From: UBA4844 sp050943255
GTDB taxonomy: Bacteria > Bacillota > Syntrophomonadia > Syntrophomonadales > Syntrophomonadaceae
DNA: 64,000 bases
Assembly (NCBI GenBank): GCA_050943255.1
Contig: JBMNOV010000002.1
Location: 1 to 64,000 of the forward strand
Direction of reading: 5' to 3'
Of this stretch, positions 8,276-17,118 are shown in pieces. The position numbers and the translations under genes were made by a program. The notes under the pieces are model-generated. The model worked only from the letters and a program-made list of their open reading frames with translations. It did not search any database and had not been told where the DNA came from. The first letter of the stretch is position 1, and the number at the start of each line of letters is the position of its first letter.

Positions 8276-9214
8276 TTAAGCACCGGTAAGCTCCAGCAAG
8301 CGTTCCCATTTTTGATCTACATAGGCTTGCGCTTCCTCAATCATCCACTCATTGCCTTTTTCAAACATATGGCGGAATCTACCCTGGAGACGAAGAAAGT
8401 CTTCCACGGGCAGCTTTTTCTTCGGTGTATAGCTTAAGTGCCATACTCCTTCCTCTACTTCGTAAAGGGGCCAGACGCAGGTATCCACCGCCAACTTAAC
8501 AATTTCCGCCAACTTGGCCATAGGGTAGTCCCATCCTCTAGGACATGGGGACAATACGTTTAAAAAGCAAGGACCCTCAGTATAAATAGCTTTATAAGAT
8601 TTAGTGTGCAAATCCTTAAAATTACCTAAAGGGGCAGTCTGAGCTACATAAGGGATATTATGGGCAACCATAATCTCAGTCAAATCTTTTTTATTCTGTT
8701 TCTTACCCAGCCCTACAGAACCTATCGGCGTGGTAGTGGAGCGAGCAAAACGAGGTGTTGAAGATGAACGCTGGATTCCGGTATTCATATAAGCCTCGTT
8801 GTCATAGCAGACGTAGACCATGTCATGACCGCGTTCCATAGCGCCTGACAAGGACTGAAACCCTATGTCATAGGTACCACCATCACCTGCAAAAGTAATG
8901 AACTTGACGGTTCCTTCTACCTTACCACGGCGTTTTAAGGCATTATAGGCTGCTTCCACTCCAGAACAGGTAGCTGCGGAGTTTTCAAAAGCAGAATGAA
9001 TGTAGCTATCCATGTAGGCAGTATAAGGATACATAAAAGTAGATACCTCCAGACAACTGGTAGCATTAACCACCACTGCCCGATCCTCTTTATTAAGGGC
9101 GCGCAGAACCCCGGAAACAACAATCCCGGCACCACAGCCGGCGCAGAGTCGATGTCCTCCGGTAAGACGAGGAGTCTTTTCTACTTCTCGTTTCAGATTA
9201 TAAACCCTGCTCAT
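8276..9214 (-). CDS. porB: 2-oxoacid:ferredoxin oxidoreductase beta subunit (TPP-binding)
   Basis: 312 residues, ATG overlapping the porA stop by 4 bases (ATGA). The N-terminal CAGCGAG motif and two further Cys bind a 4Fe-4S cluster. The TPP site is GDGGTYDIGFQS followed by YDNEAYMNTG. These, and the length, match the beta subunit of four-subunit pyruvate (or 2-oxoacid) synthases. With alpha, gamma and delta it converts a 2-oxoacid and CoA to acyl-CoA and CO2, reducing ferredoxin, and can run in reverse. Substrate choice (pyruvate or branched-chain) is not readable here. The AUC T-box leader hints at a link to isoleucine. Confidence 0.93.
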   Translation of the reverse strand: MSRVYNLKREVEKTPRLTGGHRLCAGCGAGIVVSGVLRALNKEDRAVVVNATSCLEVSTFMYPYTAYMDSYIHSAFENSAATCSGVEAAYNALKRRGKVEGTVKFITFAGDGGTYDIGFQSLSGAMERGHDMVYVCYDNEAYMNTGIQRSSSTPRFARSTTTPIGSVGLGKKQNKKDLTEIMVAHNIPYVAQTAPLGNFKDLHTKSYKAIYTEGPCFLNVLSPCPRGWDYPMAKLAEIVKLAVDTCVWPLYEVEEGVWHLSYTPKKKLPVEDFLRLQGRFRHMFEKGNEWMIEEAQAYVDQKWERLLELTGA

Positions 9215-10401
9215 GCTATCTCCTCCTTTGACCTCTGTCCCATATGAGTATATACCGGTCCAGTCTCTCCGGTTACCGTAATATCTACCAGTCGTTGAAA
9301 CACTTTTTCCAAATCCTCAGTCTTTACATCACGACCACCAAGGCCATAAACGATATTTATTAGATGCGGGCGTTCCCTAAGATCATATAAAGCACTACGA
9401 GTCTCGGCAAATATAGGACCTCCATTGGCCGAAAAACCCTCAGACTTATCCATGACGGCTACCGCCTTGGTGCCTGCCAAAACCTTAGCCAGTTCCTCGC
9501 CAGGGAAAGGTCGAAATACTCTGATTTTAACAATCCCAGCTTTTACTCCATCTGCCCGCAGCTTGTCTACAGCTGCTTTGGCCGTTCCGGCACTAGATCC
9601 GATTAGAACTAGAGCAAGCTGGGCATCCTCCATTCTATATTCTTCCAACAAGCCATAGTGCCGACCAGAAATCTTGGCAAACGCCTCGGCTACCTCCAGT
9701 ATACGGGTCTTGGCTGCCTTCATGGCCTCTGCCTGCAGGACTTTGTGTTCCATATAAAAAGGACTCACATCATATGGCCCTACCGCCAGGGGGTTTTCCT
9801 TTTTCAGCAGATAGTTCTCCGGGTTATATTCCCCGATAAACTTGCGTACAACTTCGGTATCCAAAAGTTCTATATTCTCTACCGCATGACTGGTAATGAA
9901 GCCATCCATACAAGTCATTACCGGCAAGCGCACACTTAGGTGTTCACCAATAGGCATGGCCATAAGAAAATTATCATAGGCCTCCTGATTATTTTCAGCA
10001 TAGATTTGGATCCAGCCGGAATCACGAGCTCCCATAGAGTCGGAGTGATCGTTATTTATGTTAATCGGCCCCGAAAGGGCGCGGTTGACACAAGCCAGGG
10101 TAATAGGCAGACGGCATGAAGCCGCTACATATAACATCTCGTACATCAGGGCCAGACCACAGGATGAAGTAGCACACACCGATCGGGCTCCAGCAGCTTG
10201 AGCCGCAATACACACGGACATGGAACTATGCTCAGACTCTACGGTTACGAATTCGGTATTCACCTCACCGTTGGCTACATACTGGGCAAAATATTCAGGA
10301 ATTTCGGTGGAGGGAGTGATAGGAAACGCTCCCATAACATCAGGATTTATCTGTTTCATTGCATAAGCCACAGCTTCATTTCCTGAAAGGCGGCTCATCA
10401 T
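9211..10401 (-). CDS. porA: 2-oxoacid:ferredoxin oxidoreductase alpha subunit
   Basis: About 396 residues. I prefer the ATG at 10401, which overlaps the porD stop, over an upstream start inside porD. The N-terminus reads SRLSGNEAVAYAMKQINPDV, with 'GAFPITPSTEIPE' contacting the active site and 'FVTVESEHSSMS' the catalytic region. Domain II ('LIGSSAGTAKAAVD', 'KIRVFRPFPGEEL') follows. This is the typical alpha subunit of pyruvate/2-oxoacid synthase. It is the third gene of porGDAB with overlapping ends throughout. Confidence 0.93.
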   Translation of the reverse strand: MMSRLSGNEAVAYAMKQINPDVMGAFPITPSTEIPEYFAQYVANGEVNTEFVTVESEHSSMSVCIAAQAAGARSVCATSSCGLALMYEMLYVAASCRLPITLACVNRALSGPININNDHSDSMGARDSGWIQIYAENNQEAYDNFLMAMPIGEHLSVRLPVMTCMDGFITSHAVENIELLDTEVVRKFIGEYNPENYLLKKENPLAVGPYDVSPFYMEHKVLQAEAMKAAKTRILEVAEAFAKISGRHYGLLEEYRMEDAQLALVLIGSSAGTAKAAVDKLRADGVKAGIVKIRVFRPFPGEELAKVLAGTKAVAVMDKSEGFSANGGPIFAETRSALYDLRERPHLINIVYGLGGRDVKTEDLEKVFQRLVDITVTGETGPVYTHMGQRSKEEIA

Positions 10402-10706
10402 TTGACTACACCTCCGCTCACCATGGTAATCGCCGGGAAGGGACAAACGTTCTCACAGATGCCACAGCCCTTACAGTGCATATAATCAAAGTCCAAACGT
10501 TTTCCATCCTTTACCGGAATAGCACTATCCGGGCAGAAGGGAATACAAAGCATACAATGTTTACATGCTTCTGCATGAAAAATGGGGGTGTTGGTGCGCC
10601 AGGCTCCAGTATTGAAGGCTCGTGCGGTTCCCGGTTCGTAGATTTCCCCACCAGGGGTCAAATCCTGCCAGGGGGTATGTTCGTTGATATCTTTGGCATA
10701 AATCAC
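10398..10706 (-). CDS. porD: 2-oxoacid:ferredoxin oxidoreductase delta subunit (2x 4Fe-4S)
   Basis: 102 residues, GTG start overlapping the porG stop. Two ferredoxin motifs are present: CKHCMLCIPFCP (about residues 47-58) and CKGCGICENVCP (78-89). It carries electrons from the TPP site to external ferredoxin. The N-terminal ~40 residues (TPWQDLTPGGEIYEPG) are the usual delta-subunit dock. The length is normal. Confidence 0.94.
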   Translation of the reverse strand: MIYAKDINEHTPWQDLTPGGEIYEPGTARAFNTGAWRTNTPIFHAEACKHCMLCIPFCPDSAIPVKDGKRLDFDYMHCKGCGICENVCPFPAITMVSGGVVK

Positions 10707-11287
10707 CCTACCTGCACCTCCTCCATAGACTTTTTCAGAGCTGCCATATTCCCCTCAACAACCTGGGGTTTGGCAGCAAATTTATGTTTAAAAGATTCTT
10801 CTATATCGGCTAAAAAGCGTTCAGGTTCCAGAACGCCGCTCACCTTAACTGCAGCAGCCAGCATAGGGGTATTAGGAAAATTTCTACCTAAAATGTCTTC
10901 CGATATACGGCGAGCATCTATGGTGCATATTTTACCGTTCCATCCCTTAAGCCTCTCGCGCATCTCCTGGGGAGAGCTGGGAGTGTTAATGATTATCGCA
11001 CCGCTTTCTTTCAGTCCTCCAGTAACGTCGACACTGTCTAAGAGACTTTCATCTACCACAACCACATAGTCAGGATAGTAAATATTGGAATGGATAGTGC
11101 ACCTTTTTTCACTGATGCGGTTATAAGCCGTAATAGGTGCTCCCATACGTTCTGGTCCATACTCCGGAAAACCCTGTACGAACTTCCCTTCTATCCCAGC
11201 CACATCTGCCAGCAGCAGACAAGCCGACTTGGCTCCCTGTCCGCCCCGGCCATGCCAGCGGATTTCTACCATGCTATTGGTTGTCAT
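10703..11287 (-). CDS. porG: 2-oxoacid:ferredoxin oxidoreductase gamma subunit
   Basis: 194 residues. The start MTTNSMVEIRWHGRGGQGAK contains the signature HGRGGQG, followed by 'GFPEYGPERMGAPI'. This is the gamma (CoA-domain) subunit of PorGDAB enzymes. It is the first gene of the operon, about 40 bases downstream of the T-box terminator. GGAGGAGA precedes the ATG. Expression should depend on readthrough of that leader. Confidence 0.93.
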   Translation of the reverse strand: MTTNSMVEIRWHGRGGQGAKSACLLLADVAGIEGKFVQGFPEYGPERMGAPITAYNRISEKRCTIHSNIYYPDYVVVVDESLLDSVDVTGGLKESGAIIINTPSSPQEMRERLKGWNGKICTIDARRISEDILGRNFPNTPMLAAAVKVSGVLEPERFLADIEESFKHKFAAKPQVVEGNMAALKKSMEEVQVG

Positions 11288-11323
11288 TGTTTTCTCCTCC
11301 AGTCTACAGATAAATAATAAAAT

Positions 11324-11575
11324 TTAAAAAGGCTTTCGTCCCGTAAAGGGACGAAAGCCTTAATAGACATTCGCTATACCACCCGTTTATACGACATACC
11401 ATCATATGCGTTCCCGCTTACGGGGGAAACCCGTCGGAGCCTACTAGATTACTCTTTCGGTCCGCAGCTCAGGAGTGATTTTCGGATTCAGATTACTAGT
11501 ACCGGGCTTGCACCATCCCCGGCTCGCTGAGACGTTTAGCTGAAACGTACTCTCTCCATCATTGCCTTTGGTAAC
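11324..11575 (-). ncRNA. T-box leader RNA upstream of porGDAB, specifier probably AUC (Ile)
   Basis: Read on the minus strand, the leader has a stem I with GAGAGAGTA, an apical part GATGGTGCAAGCCCGG, and a specifier region GAAAATCACTCCTGAG. It then has the T-box sequence CGGGTGGTATAGCG (plus 11372-11385) and a 14-bp terminator TTCGTCCC/GGGACGAA followed by TTTTT (plus 11326-11361). The triplet in the specifier position, by alignment of the following ACTCCTGAG, is AUC (plus 11477-11479), for isoleucine; AAU is a less likely reading. Uncharged tRNA should switch on porGDAB. Confidence 0.88.
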
Positions 11576-12021
11576 TATTAAATTATAAATTAATATACCA
11601 CTTAACCGTGTTTTGTCAATAACGGTTTCAGATTTTTCAGTTGCTTGAAGCACAATTATTCTGCGATGCCCGCGCACAGTAAACAATTATTAACTATATA
11701 ACCCAATTATAGTGGTGATTGTCATCCTGACGACAGCAGGGAGAATCTACATGATTGTGCGCAACTCTATTATCCACCATTTGCCATAATTTTATCCTAA
11801 TGCCGGAAACCCAGGATGCCTCCTCCTTCATTCCCTTATACTCTCCAACTGCGATTCAATTGTCCAAATTTACCAAAAGGTAGAAATATATTTGAATCGA
11901 ACTTTAATAATGGAATTGTAATATAGGAGGCGATAAAGAAATGTTTACAGGTTACATATGAAAATGAAACCTTATTTAAAATGGAATAATTGCAGTCTTG
12001 GAATTCCTGGCTTAAGAAAGG
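11576..12021. other. Intergenic stretch between divergent transcripts
   Basis: 446 bases with no gene, and no repeat that I can identify. It should hold the promoters of the por leader (minus) and of the NlpC/P60 gene (plus), but no clean -35/-10 pair stood out. Confidence 0.4.
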
Positions 12022-13269
12022 ATGATCGAATTTATGTTAATATTACGTCGCAAACAACTCCTTTTTTTGGGTATATTAGCTGCGTTCATGGTCGTTATAA
12101 TACCTTTAATGGCTTATGCTAGTGATTATGGCAGACAAGATCTAACCTTGGACAGCCGAGGTTCAGCCGTCAAACAGTTACAGAAAGATCTTTCAGGGTT
12201 AGGATTTTATACATATAGTATTGATGGATGGTTTGGTCCAAAAACTTATGATGCTGTAAGGAATTTTCAAAAATCCCAAGGTTTAAAAGTTGACGGCCTT
12301 GTTGGTACAAAAACAAAAACAGCACTAAATTCTGTATTAACAGCTTATGCCAATCGTTATGGTACACAAGACCTAACTATGGGTAGCCAAGGTTCAGCCG
12401 TTAGTCAGCTGCAGAGAGATCTTAAAGTGTTAGGGTTTTATACACATAGTATTGACGGATGGTTTAGTACAAAAACTTATGATGCTGTTAGGGATTTTCA
12501 AAAATCCCAAGGTTTAAAAGTTGACGGCCTTGTTGGTACAAAAACCAAGGCAACACTGAATGCTGCTATAACCGGGATTGTACCATCAACCATATCAGCC
12601 ACCGCCAAGGCAGCTACTGCAGCTAGTATTAGCCAATATAACACCCATGAAAAACCGATAGTTGACGCTTTCCGGGCGAAATTTAACGGAAGCCTGGCCG
12701 AGGCTTTAGTAGGCCGTGCCATATGGTACATGGAATATGGTTTTATGAAGTACGGACATACCAAGTATCCTACAACTGGATATATAGATTGCTCCAACTT
12801 TGTTTCATTAGTATATAAAGATTTTGGGTATTCCATTACTTCAGCAGCCAAAAACTATAACCAGGTTGGGGTTAAGGTTAGTGGAGTTTATGCTAAGAAA
12901 ATTCCGGGAACATCTAAATACACCCTGGTAGGTATAGAAAAGCTAAAACCTGGCGATATATTCACCTTCTGGAACTCTGATGCTCCAGCACGGACACATA
13001 TTGGTCATGTAGCTATATACATGGGTGAAATAAATGGCAAGCCATGTATCATAAATACATGTAGTGGCCGTCCAACTGCCATAGGAATAATTGACAGCTT
13101 TGCCTACTGGTATGGCTCAAATCTAATTGAGGTACGCAGAGTTTTACCAAGTAGTGCGTTTGTGGCAGAAGCCAAAATAAATGTCAGTGAACCAGTAATC
13201 CCTGCTATATATCAAATAAAGCCTGACAAGCCAATTATACTGCCTAGAAGCCTCCGAAGTGGTTTCTAA
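12022..13269 (+). CDS. Secreted NlpC/P60 cell-wall hydrolase with two peptidoglycan-binding repeats
   Basis: 415 residues. A better-spaced ATG lies at 12034 (SD AAAGGA 11 bases before). A signal peptide (LLFLGILAAFMVVIIPLMAYA) is followed by two near-identical PG_binding_1 repeats (about 37-98 and 113-178) sharing GWF-x-KTYDAVR-FQKSQGLKVDGLVGT. A linker leads to an NlpC/P60 domain with catalytic Cys257 (YIDCSNFV) and His329 (HIGHVAIY). It should cleave gamma-D-Glu bonds in wall peptides, in growth, sporulation or germination. It stands alone. The repeats are so alike in DNA that they look recently duplicated. Confidence 0.9.
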   Translation: MIEFMLILRRKQLLFLGILAAFMVVIIPLMAYASDYGRQDLTLDSRGSAVKQLQKDLSGLGFYTYSIDGWFGPKTYDAVRNFQKSQGLKVDGLVGTKTKTALNSVLTAYANRYGTQDLTMGSQGSAVSQLQRDLKVLGFYTHSIDGWFSTKTYDAVRDFQKSQGLKVDGLVGTKTKATLNAAITGIVPSTISATAKAATAASISQYNTHEKPIVDAFRAKFNGSLAEALVGRAIWYMEYGFMKYGHTKYPTTGYIDCSNFVSLVYKDFGYSITSAAKNYNQVGVKVSGVYAKKIPGTSKYTLVGIEKLKPGDIFTFWNSDAPARTHIGHVAIYMGEINGKPCIINTCSGRPTAIGIIDSFAYWYGSNLIEVRRVLPSSAFVAEAKINVSEPVIPAIYQIKPDKPIILPRSLRSGF

Positions 13270-13325
13270 TAAGCTTTTGGTGCCTGGCGCCTGACATCTT
13301 TGTCCCTGATTCCTGATAGTCACAA

Positions 13326-13354
13326 TTGACCAGTATAACAAGTAATAGTATAAT
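13326..13354 (+). promoter_or_regulatory. Sigma-A type promoter of the thiamine operon
   Basis: TTGACC (13326-13331) and TATAAT (13349-13354) are 17 bases apart. The TPP riboswitch begins about 10 bases after the -10 box. Confidence 0.8.
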
Positions 13355-13364
13355 GCTTGCAAGA

Positions 13365-13452
13365 CATAGGGGAGCTGGAATAGCCCGGCTGAGAGTGGAC
13401 AGCAGTCCTTACCCTTGAACCTGATCTGGGTAATGCCAGCGTAGGGACAAGA
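13365..13452 (+). ncRNA. TPP riboswitch (THI element)
   Basis: The conserved parts are all present in order: GGGGAGCTGG, GGCTGAGAG, the ACCCTTGAACCTGATCTGGG core, then TAATGCCAGCGTAGGGA. It precedes a terminator hairpin and the thiamine-related operon, so thiamine pyrophosphate should switch the operon off. Confidence 0.97.
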
Positions 13453-13468
13453 GATATTCGAATTTAAG

Positions 13469-13508
13469 GCTGCTCTTTCTGTGCAATAAAGAGCAGCTTA
13501 TTTTTTTG
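13469..13508 (+). terminator. Riboswitch-controlled terminator
   Basis: GCTGCTCTTT (13469-13478) and AAAGAGCAGC (13488-13497) form a 10-bp stem. TTATTTTTTT follows. It is the expression platform of the TPP riboswitch. Confidence 0.9.
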
Positions 13509-13526
13509 GTAAAGGAGGTTTTATCT

Positions 13527-13817
13527 TTGCCCAACGCTAATTTAAGCCTGCAAATTCTTCCCATGGTTCCCCAGGAACAAGTCTATGGAGTGGTTGACAA
13601 GGTAATTAGTATTATCCAGCAGAGTGGTCTAAAGTATATTGTGGGTCCTATGGAAACAAGTATAGAAGGCGACCTTACGGAACTTCTGGTTCTGGTTAAA
13701 AAAGCTCAGGATATATGTGTTGCAGCCGGTGCCAACCGGGTAGTATCAGTAATAAAAATAGACTATAGTCCGAATGGAGTGTCCTTCGATGACAAAATCG
13801 GCAAATATAGCTTATAA
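13527..13817 (+). CDS. MTH1187/YkoF-family thiamine-binding protein
   Basis: About 96 residues from the TTG at 13527, 8 bases after AAGGAGG (13512-13518). The earlier in-frame TTG at 13506 lies in the terminator. The ferredoxin-like fold of the DUF77 family is recognisable: 'LSLQILPMVP', 'GPMETSIEGD', 'GANRVVSVIKIDY'. Members bind thiamine or related pyrimidines in the cytoplasm. It is the first gene behind the TPP riboswitch and overlaps the permease gene by 29 bases, so it probably hands on or buffers the imported compound. Confidence 0.9.
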   Translation: MPNANLSLQILPMVPQEQVYGVVDKVISIIQQSGLKYIVGPMETSIEGDLTELLVLVKKAQDICVAAGANRVVSVIKIDYSPNGVSFDDKIGKYSL

Positions 13818-14586
13818 AGCTGCCCCTTATATTGCCTTTCTGGTCTTGCTACTGTTATGGGAATTGGCAGTAAGGTTATACCAGATACCAGATTATATAT
13901 TAGCCAGTCCCACACAAGTAATGACTACCTTATTGAACATATTCCCGGCTCTCTATTTTCATGGAACTATGACGGTAATAGAAGCACTTATAGGTTTTTC
14001 TCTGGCTATTGTGACAGCTTTTATTATGGCACTGCTATTAGACAATATTTCCTGGTTAAACCGGGCTGTTTATCCCTTACTTATAATGTCTCAGACTATT
14101 CCTTTAATAGTACTGGCTGTATTATTTACCATCTGGTTTGGTTTTGGCTTACTCCCCAAAATATTAGTCGTTATACTAGTCTGCTTTTTCCCTATAGTAA
14201 TAAGTCTTAGTACAGGACTTTATAAAGTAGACCGCGATCAGCTAAATTTATTTCGATCTATGGGAGCAAGTCGTCTAAAAACCTTTACCATGGTAAAACT
14301 TCCTGCAGCTATGCCCTCATTTTTTTCCGGAATCAGAATTTCAGCTACCTATAGCATTATGGCAGCGGTTATTGCTGAGTGGTTAGGTTCCAATCGAGGG
14401 CTGGGATACTATATGATCTTGCAACAAAAGCAGTTTGCTCTGGACCGGGTACTAGCAGCGGTAGTTGTAATTTGTCTACTAAGTCTTCTCTTAGTAAAGC
14501 TCACCGACTTATCCGAATACTTCTTGGTACCCTGGAACCGGAATTTCCATCCCCTAGTCGAGGAAAACGAAAGTAAAGGAGAATAA
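13789..14586 (+). CDS. thiX: ABC importer permease, thiamine-precursor type (ThiX/SsuC family)
   Basis: About 265 residues. The ATG at 13789 has GGAG 9 bases upstream; the upstream ATG at 13774 is less well placed. Six hydrophobic helices are visible. The loop EWLGSNRGLGYYMILQQ and 'FRSMGASRLKTFTMVKLPAAMPSFF' are the EAA-type coupling motif of BPD_transp_1 permeases in the SsuC/TauC/ThiX group. With the lipoprotein and ATPase that follow, it should import an HMP-like thiamine precursor. The gene symbol rests on riboswitch context. Confidence 0.88.
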   Translation: MTKSANIAYKAAPYIAFLVLLLLWELAVRLYQIPDYILASPTQVMTTLLNIFPALYFHGTMTVIEALIGFSLAIVTAFIMALLLDNISWLNRAVYPLLIMSQTIPLIVLAVLFTIWFGFGLLPKILVVILVCFFPIVISLSTGLYKVDRDQLNLFRSMGASRLKTFTMVKLPAAMPSFFSGIRISATYSIMAAVIAEWLGSNRGLGYYMILQQKQFALDRVLAAVVVICLLSLLLVKLTDLSEYFLVPWNRNFHPLVEENESKGE

Positions 14587-14589
14587 CTT

Positions 14590-15576
14590 ATGAAAAAATT
14601 ATTAAGCCTTATGTTAATTATGGGGCTATTACTAACTTCTTTAACCGGTTGTAACAATAGTGAGGAAAAACAGGAAACAGAGCTTACTAAAGTCACGGTT
14701 CTGTTAGACTGGGTACCTAATACTAATCATACTGGCCTTTATGTGGCCAAAAATCAGGGTTACTTTGAAGAGCAAGGTTTGAACGCTGAGATTATGCAAC
14801 CGGCTGAAGGAGGCACTGCTCAATTAATTGCTGCTGGAAAGGGCGATTTCGGTATTAGTTATCAGGAGGAAATAACCATTGCCCGTTCGCAGGATATCCC
14901 TGTAGTTGCAATAGCTGCAGTTATTCAACATAACACTTCCGGTTTTGCCTCCCCAATGGATAAAGGAATAAAAACCCCAGCTGATTTTGAAGGGAAGTCC
15001 TATGGAGGCTGGGGTTCGCCTGCGGAAACAGCCATGATTAAAGCTTTAATGGATAAATACGGAGCTGACTTTAAAAAGGTTGATATGGTAAACATTGGCT
15101 CAGCCGATTTCTTTACCAGTATGGAAAAGGGTATAGACTTCTCCTGGATTTACTGGGGCTGGACCGGTATTGAAGCTGAACAAAAGGATATGGACCTAAA
15201 CTTTATTAAACTACAGGATGAAAATGAAGCTTTGGATTTCTATACACCTGTAATTATTGCCAATGAACAGAAACTAAAGGATGAACCTGAATTGGTAAAA
15301 AAATTCCTCAAAGCTTGTAGTAAAGGTTACGAATTTTCTATTAATAACCCGGAAGAAGCTGGAGAAATACTAATTAATAATGTACCTGACCTGGACAAGG
15401 ATCTGGTTATGGCCAGCCAGAGATATTTAGCTGATGAGTACCAGGCTGATGCACCTCGCTGGGGAGAAATGAAACGCGAAGTATGGGAAAAATACGCTAA
15501 CTTTATGTTTGATAATAATCTGATTGAAGAAAACATTGATCCGGATCAAGCTTTTACTAATGACTTCTTACCATAA
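14590..15576 (+). CDS. thiY: NMT1/THI5-like substrate-binding lipoprotein
   Basis: 328 residues, 3 bases after the permease stop. A lipoprotein signal ends in LLLTSLTGC (Cys ~21). 'VTVLLDWVPNTNHTGLYVAK' and 'EIMQPAEGGTAQLIAAGKGDFGISYQEE' are typical of the NMT1/THI5-like family that binds formylaminopyrimidine or HMP. Aromatic residues (ISWIYWGWTG region, about 178-192) may line the pocket. It delivers a thiamine precursor to the membrane partner. Confidence 0.9.
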   Translation: MKKLLSLMLIMGLLLTSLTGCNNSEEKQETELTKVTVLLDWVPNTNHTGLYVAKNQGYFEEQGLNAEIMQPAEGGTAQLIAAGKGDFGISYQEEITIARSQDIPVVAIAAVIQHNTSGFASPMDKGIKTPADFEGKSYGGWGSPAETAMIKALMDKYGADFKKVDMVNIGSADFFTSMEKGIDFSWIYWGWTGIEAEQKDMDLNFIKLQDENEALDFYTPVIIANEQKLKDEPELVKKFLKACSKGYEFSINNPEEAGEILINNVPDLDKDLVMASQRYLADEYQADAPRWGEMKREVWEKYANFMFDNNLIEENIDPDQAFTNDFLP

Positions 15577-15617
15577 ATCTATGTGGATCTTTAAGGTCCT
15601 TATCAGGAGAATATATT

Positions 15618-16352
15618 ATGGTTAAATTACAAATAGAACACGTCAGTAAAACTCTGGAAGGGCTTCATACTCTCAATGATATTTGCCTTAAACTTAAGGA
15701 AAAGGAATTCGTAGTTATCCTGGGCCCAAGCGGTTGTGGCAAAAGCACTTTATTAAACATTATTGCCGGTCTTATTACCCCAGATCAGGGTCGAGTATTA
15801 ATCGATGGAGAAGACTGGAGTGGACGCACCGCTCGGGTTAGCTACATGCAGCAAAAAGACTTGCTTTTACCCTGGAAAAATATCCTAGATAATGTGTCTG
15901 TCCCCCTGCTATTAAAGGGTATTAAAAAGAAAGAAGCCCGGCAAAAAGCCCAGCAATTTTTAGCTGACTTCGGTTTAAAACAATTTGCCACTTATTATCC
16001 CCGGCAACTTTCCGGAGGTATGCGGCAACGAGCAGCACTCTTAAGAACCTATCTTTTTGCCAGTGATATACTGCTCTTGGATGAACCCTTTGCTGCTCTG
16101 GATGCCATTACCCGACAGCACATGCAGCTCTGGCTACAAGATCTAAGGGCACATTTAAAGCCTTCCATTGTATTTGTAACCCATGATATAAATGAAGCTA
16201 TACACATGGCGGATAGAATTTATATCCTCTCAGCTCGTCCAGCCCATGTTAAGTTAGTAGTTGACCTCACGAAAGTTTCAGGCGAAACAGAAAGGCTTAA
16301 GCTACAGAAAAGAATATTTAATTTACTTGCCCAAGAGGTTATACCATGTTAA
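15618..16352 (+). CDS. thiZ: ABC importer ATPase, thiamine-precursor type
   Basis: 244 residues. It has Walker A GPSGCGKST (~residue 37), a Q-loop near MQQKDLLLPW, the signature LSGGMRQRAALLRT, Walker B ILLLDEPFAALD and a switch His (VTHDINEA). It is closest to the SsuB/TauB/ThiZ group. It is the last gene of the TPP-regulated operon, 41 bases after the lipoprotein gene. No terminator is obvious before the GGGGAC repeat that follows. Confidence 0.9.
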   Translation: MVKLQIEHVSKTLEGLHTLNDICLKLKEKEFVVILGPSGCGKSTLLNIIAGLITPDQGRVLIDGEDWSGRTARVSYMQQKDLLLPWKNILDNVSVPLLLKGIKKKEARQKAQQFLADFGLKQFATYYPRQLSGGMRQRAALLRTYLFASDILLLDEPFAALDAITRQHMQLWLQDLRAHLKPSIVFVTHDINEAIHMADRIYILSARPAHVKLVVDLTKVSGETERLKLQKRIFNLLAQEVIPC

Positions 16353-16396
16353 TTGGAAAATAGACACTGAAGGACATAATAAAGGCACTACTGGAC

Positions 16397-16466
16397 ACAA
16401 GGGGACGTTTTTTGTCGTGTCATTAAGCCCCCAAGAAGGTAATTAACAGCAAAAACGTCCTCTGTT
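16397..16466. repeat. Degenerate GGGGAC inverted repeat
   Basis: ACAAGGGGACGTTTTTTG (16397-16414) faces GCAAAAACGTCCTCTGTT (16449-16466), complementary with a few mismatches. It belongs to the family of the hairpins at 1587 and 3271. It ends at the stop codon of the LUD gene and lies between convergent genes. Confidence 0.7.
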
Positions 16467-17109
16467 AAAATCCCATATCTTCATTAACTACCAAAACTGT
16501 TATATCAGTTCTACGAGGACAATAGTCAATAATGGTTGTAATACGACAAATGCGATCGGGCGAAGTGCAGTCAGAGCAAAATCCAGTGGCAGCACAGGGC
16601 GTTTTCGATCCTCGGCGTTGAGCATTGGCAGGAGCCGCATAGTCCTTTATTCTTTTAACTGCCTCCTCGGTATTTTCCACAATCTTATTGCGGCCAGCAA
16701 CTATAACTACTTTTTTAGGACCAAATATCATTGCTGCTACCCGGTTGCCAACCCCATCCATGTTTACCAATTGACCTGCAAGGGTTAAAGCATTGGTTCC
16801 GGCCAGAAATAGGTCACAGGTTTGTTGAGATCGCTGCCTATCCAGGATTTCATCCGGCTGTAATCCTGGAGCATTATGATTTAGTATGTTTTTGCCTAAC
16901 CTTTTAAGGTCTTCTTCAACCTTAAGCTGTTTTATTGACATCGATCCGCCCAATCCTATACTATCTGCAGTTTCCGCTGTTTTCAGTATTTCTTGGATAG
17001 CCTCTTCCCGGGTAGCACAATATATCGCATCAAATCCTTTTTTCTTTAAAGCTTCTACTGCCCGTCGGCATCTTTGCTCATATACCCAATCAACCACTTC
17101 AAGTTTCAT
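16465..17109 (-). CDS. LUD-domain (LutC/YkgG-type) protein
   Basis: About 214 residues from the ATG at 17109 (AGGGG 9 bases upstream); a TTG three codons earlier is possible. It has a basic helical N-terminus, the 'GLGGSMSIKQL' motif (around residue 60), 'DLFLAGTNALTLAGQLVNMDGVGNRVAAM' and 'VIVAGRNKIV', which mark the DUF162/LUD family. The C-terminus has a Cys cluster (CAATGFCSDCTSPDRIC) that may hold a metal or cluster. Family members take part in lactate oxidation complexes, but no lutA or lutB is nearby, so the role here is open. Confidence 0.85.
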   Translation of the reverse strand: MKLEVVDWVYEQRCRRAVEALKKKGFDAIYCATREEAIQEILKTAETADSIGLGGSMSIKQLKVEEDLKRLGKNILNHNAPGLQPDEILDRQRSQQTCDLFLAGTNALTLAGQLVNMDGVGNRVAAMIFGPKKVVIVAGRNKIVENTEEAVKRIKDYAAPANAQRRGSKTPCAATGFCSDCTSPDRICRITTIIDYCPRRTDITVLVVNEDMGF

Positions 17110-17118
17110 TGTGCTCAA

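Noticed and set aside
10359..11069. 236-codon frame opposite porD and porG
   Set aside because: Shadow frame; the minus strand carries complete ferredoxin and gamma-subunit motifs.
11444..11686. 80-codon frame on the minus strand
   Set aside because: It lies inside the T-box leader; RNA motifs explain the sequence and the codons show no protein family.
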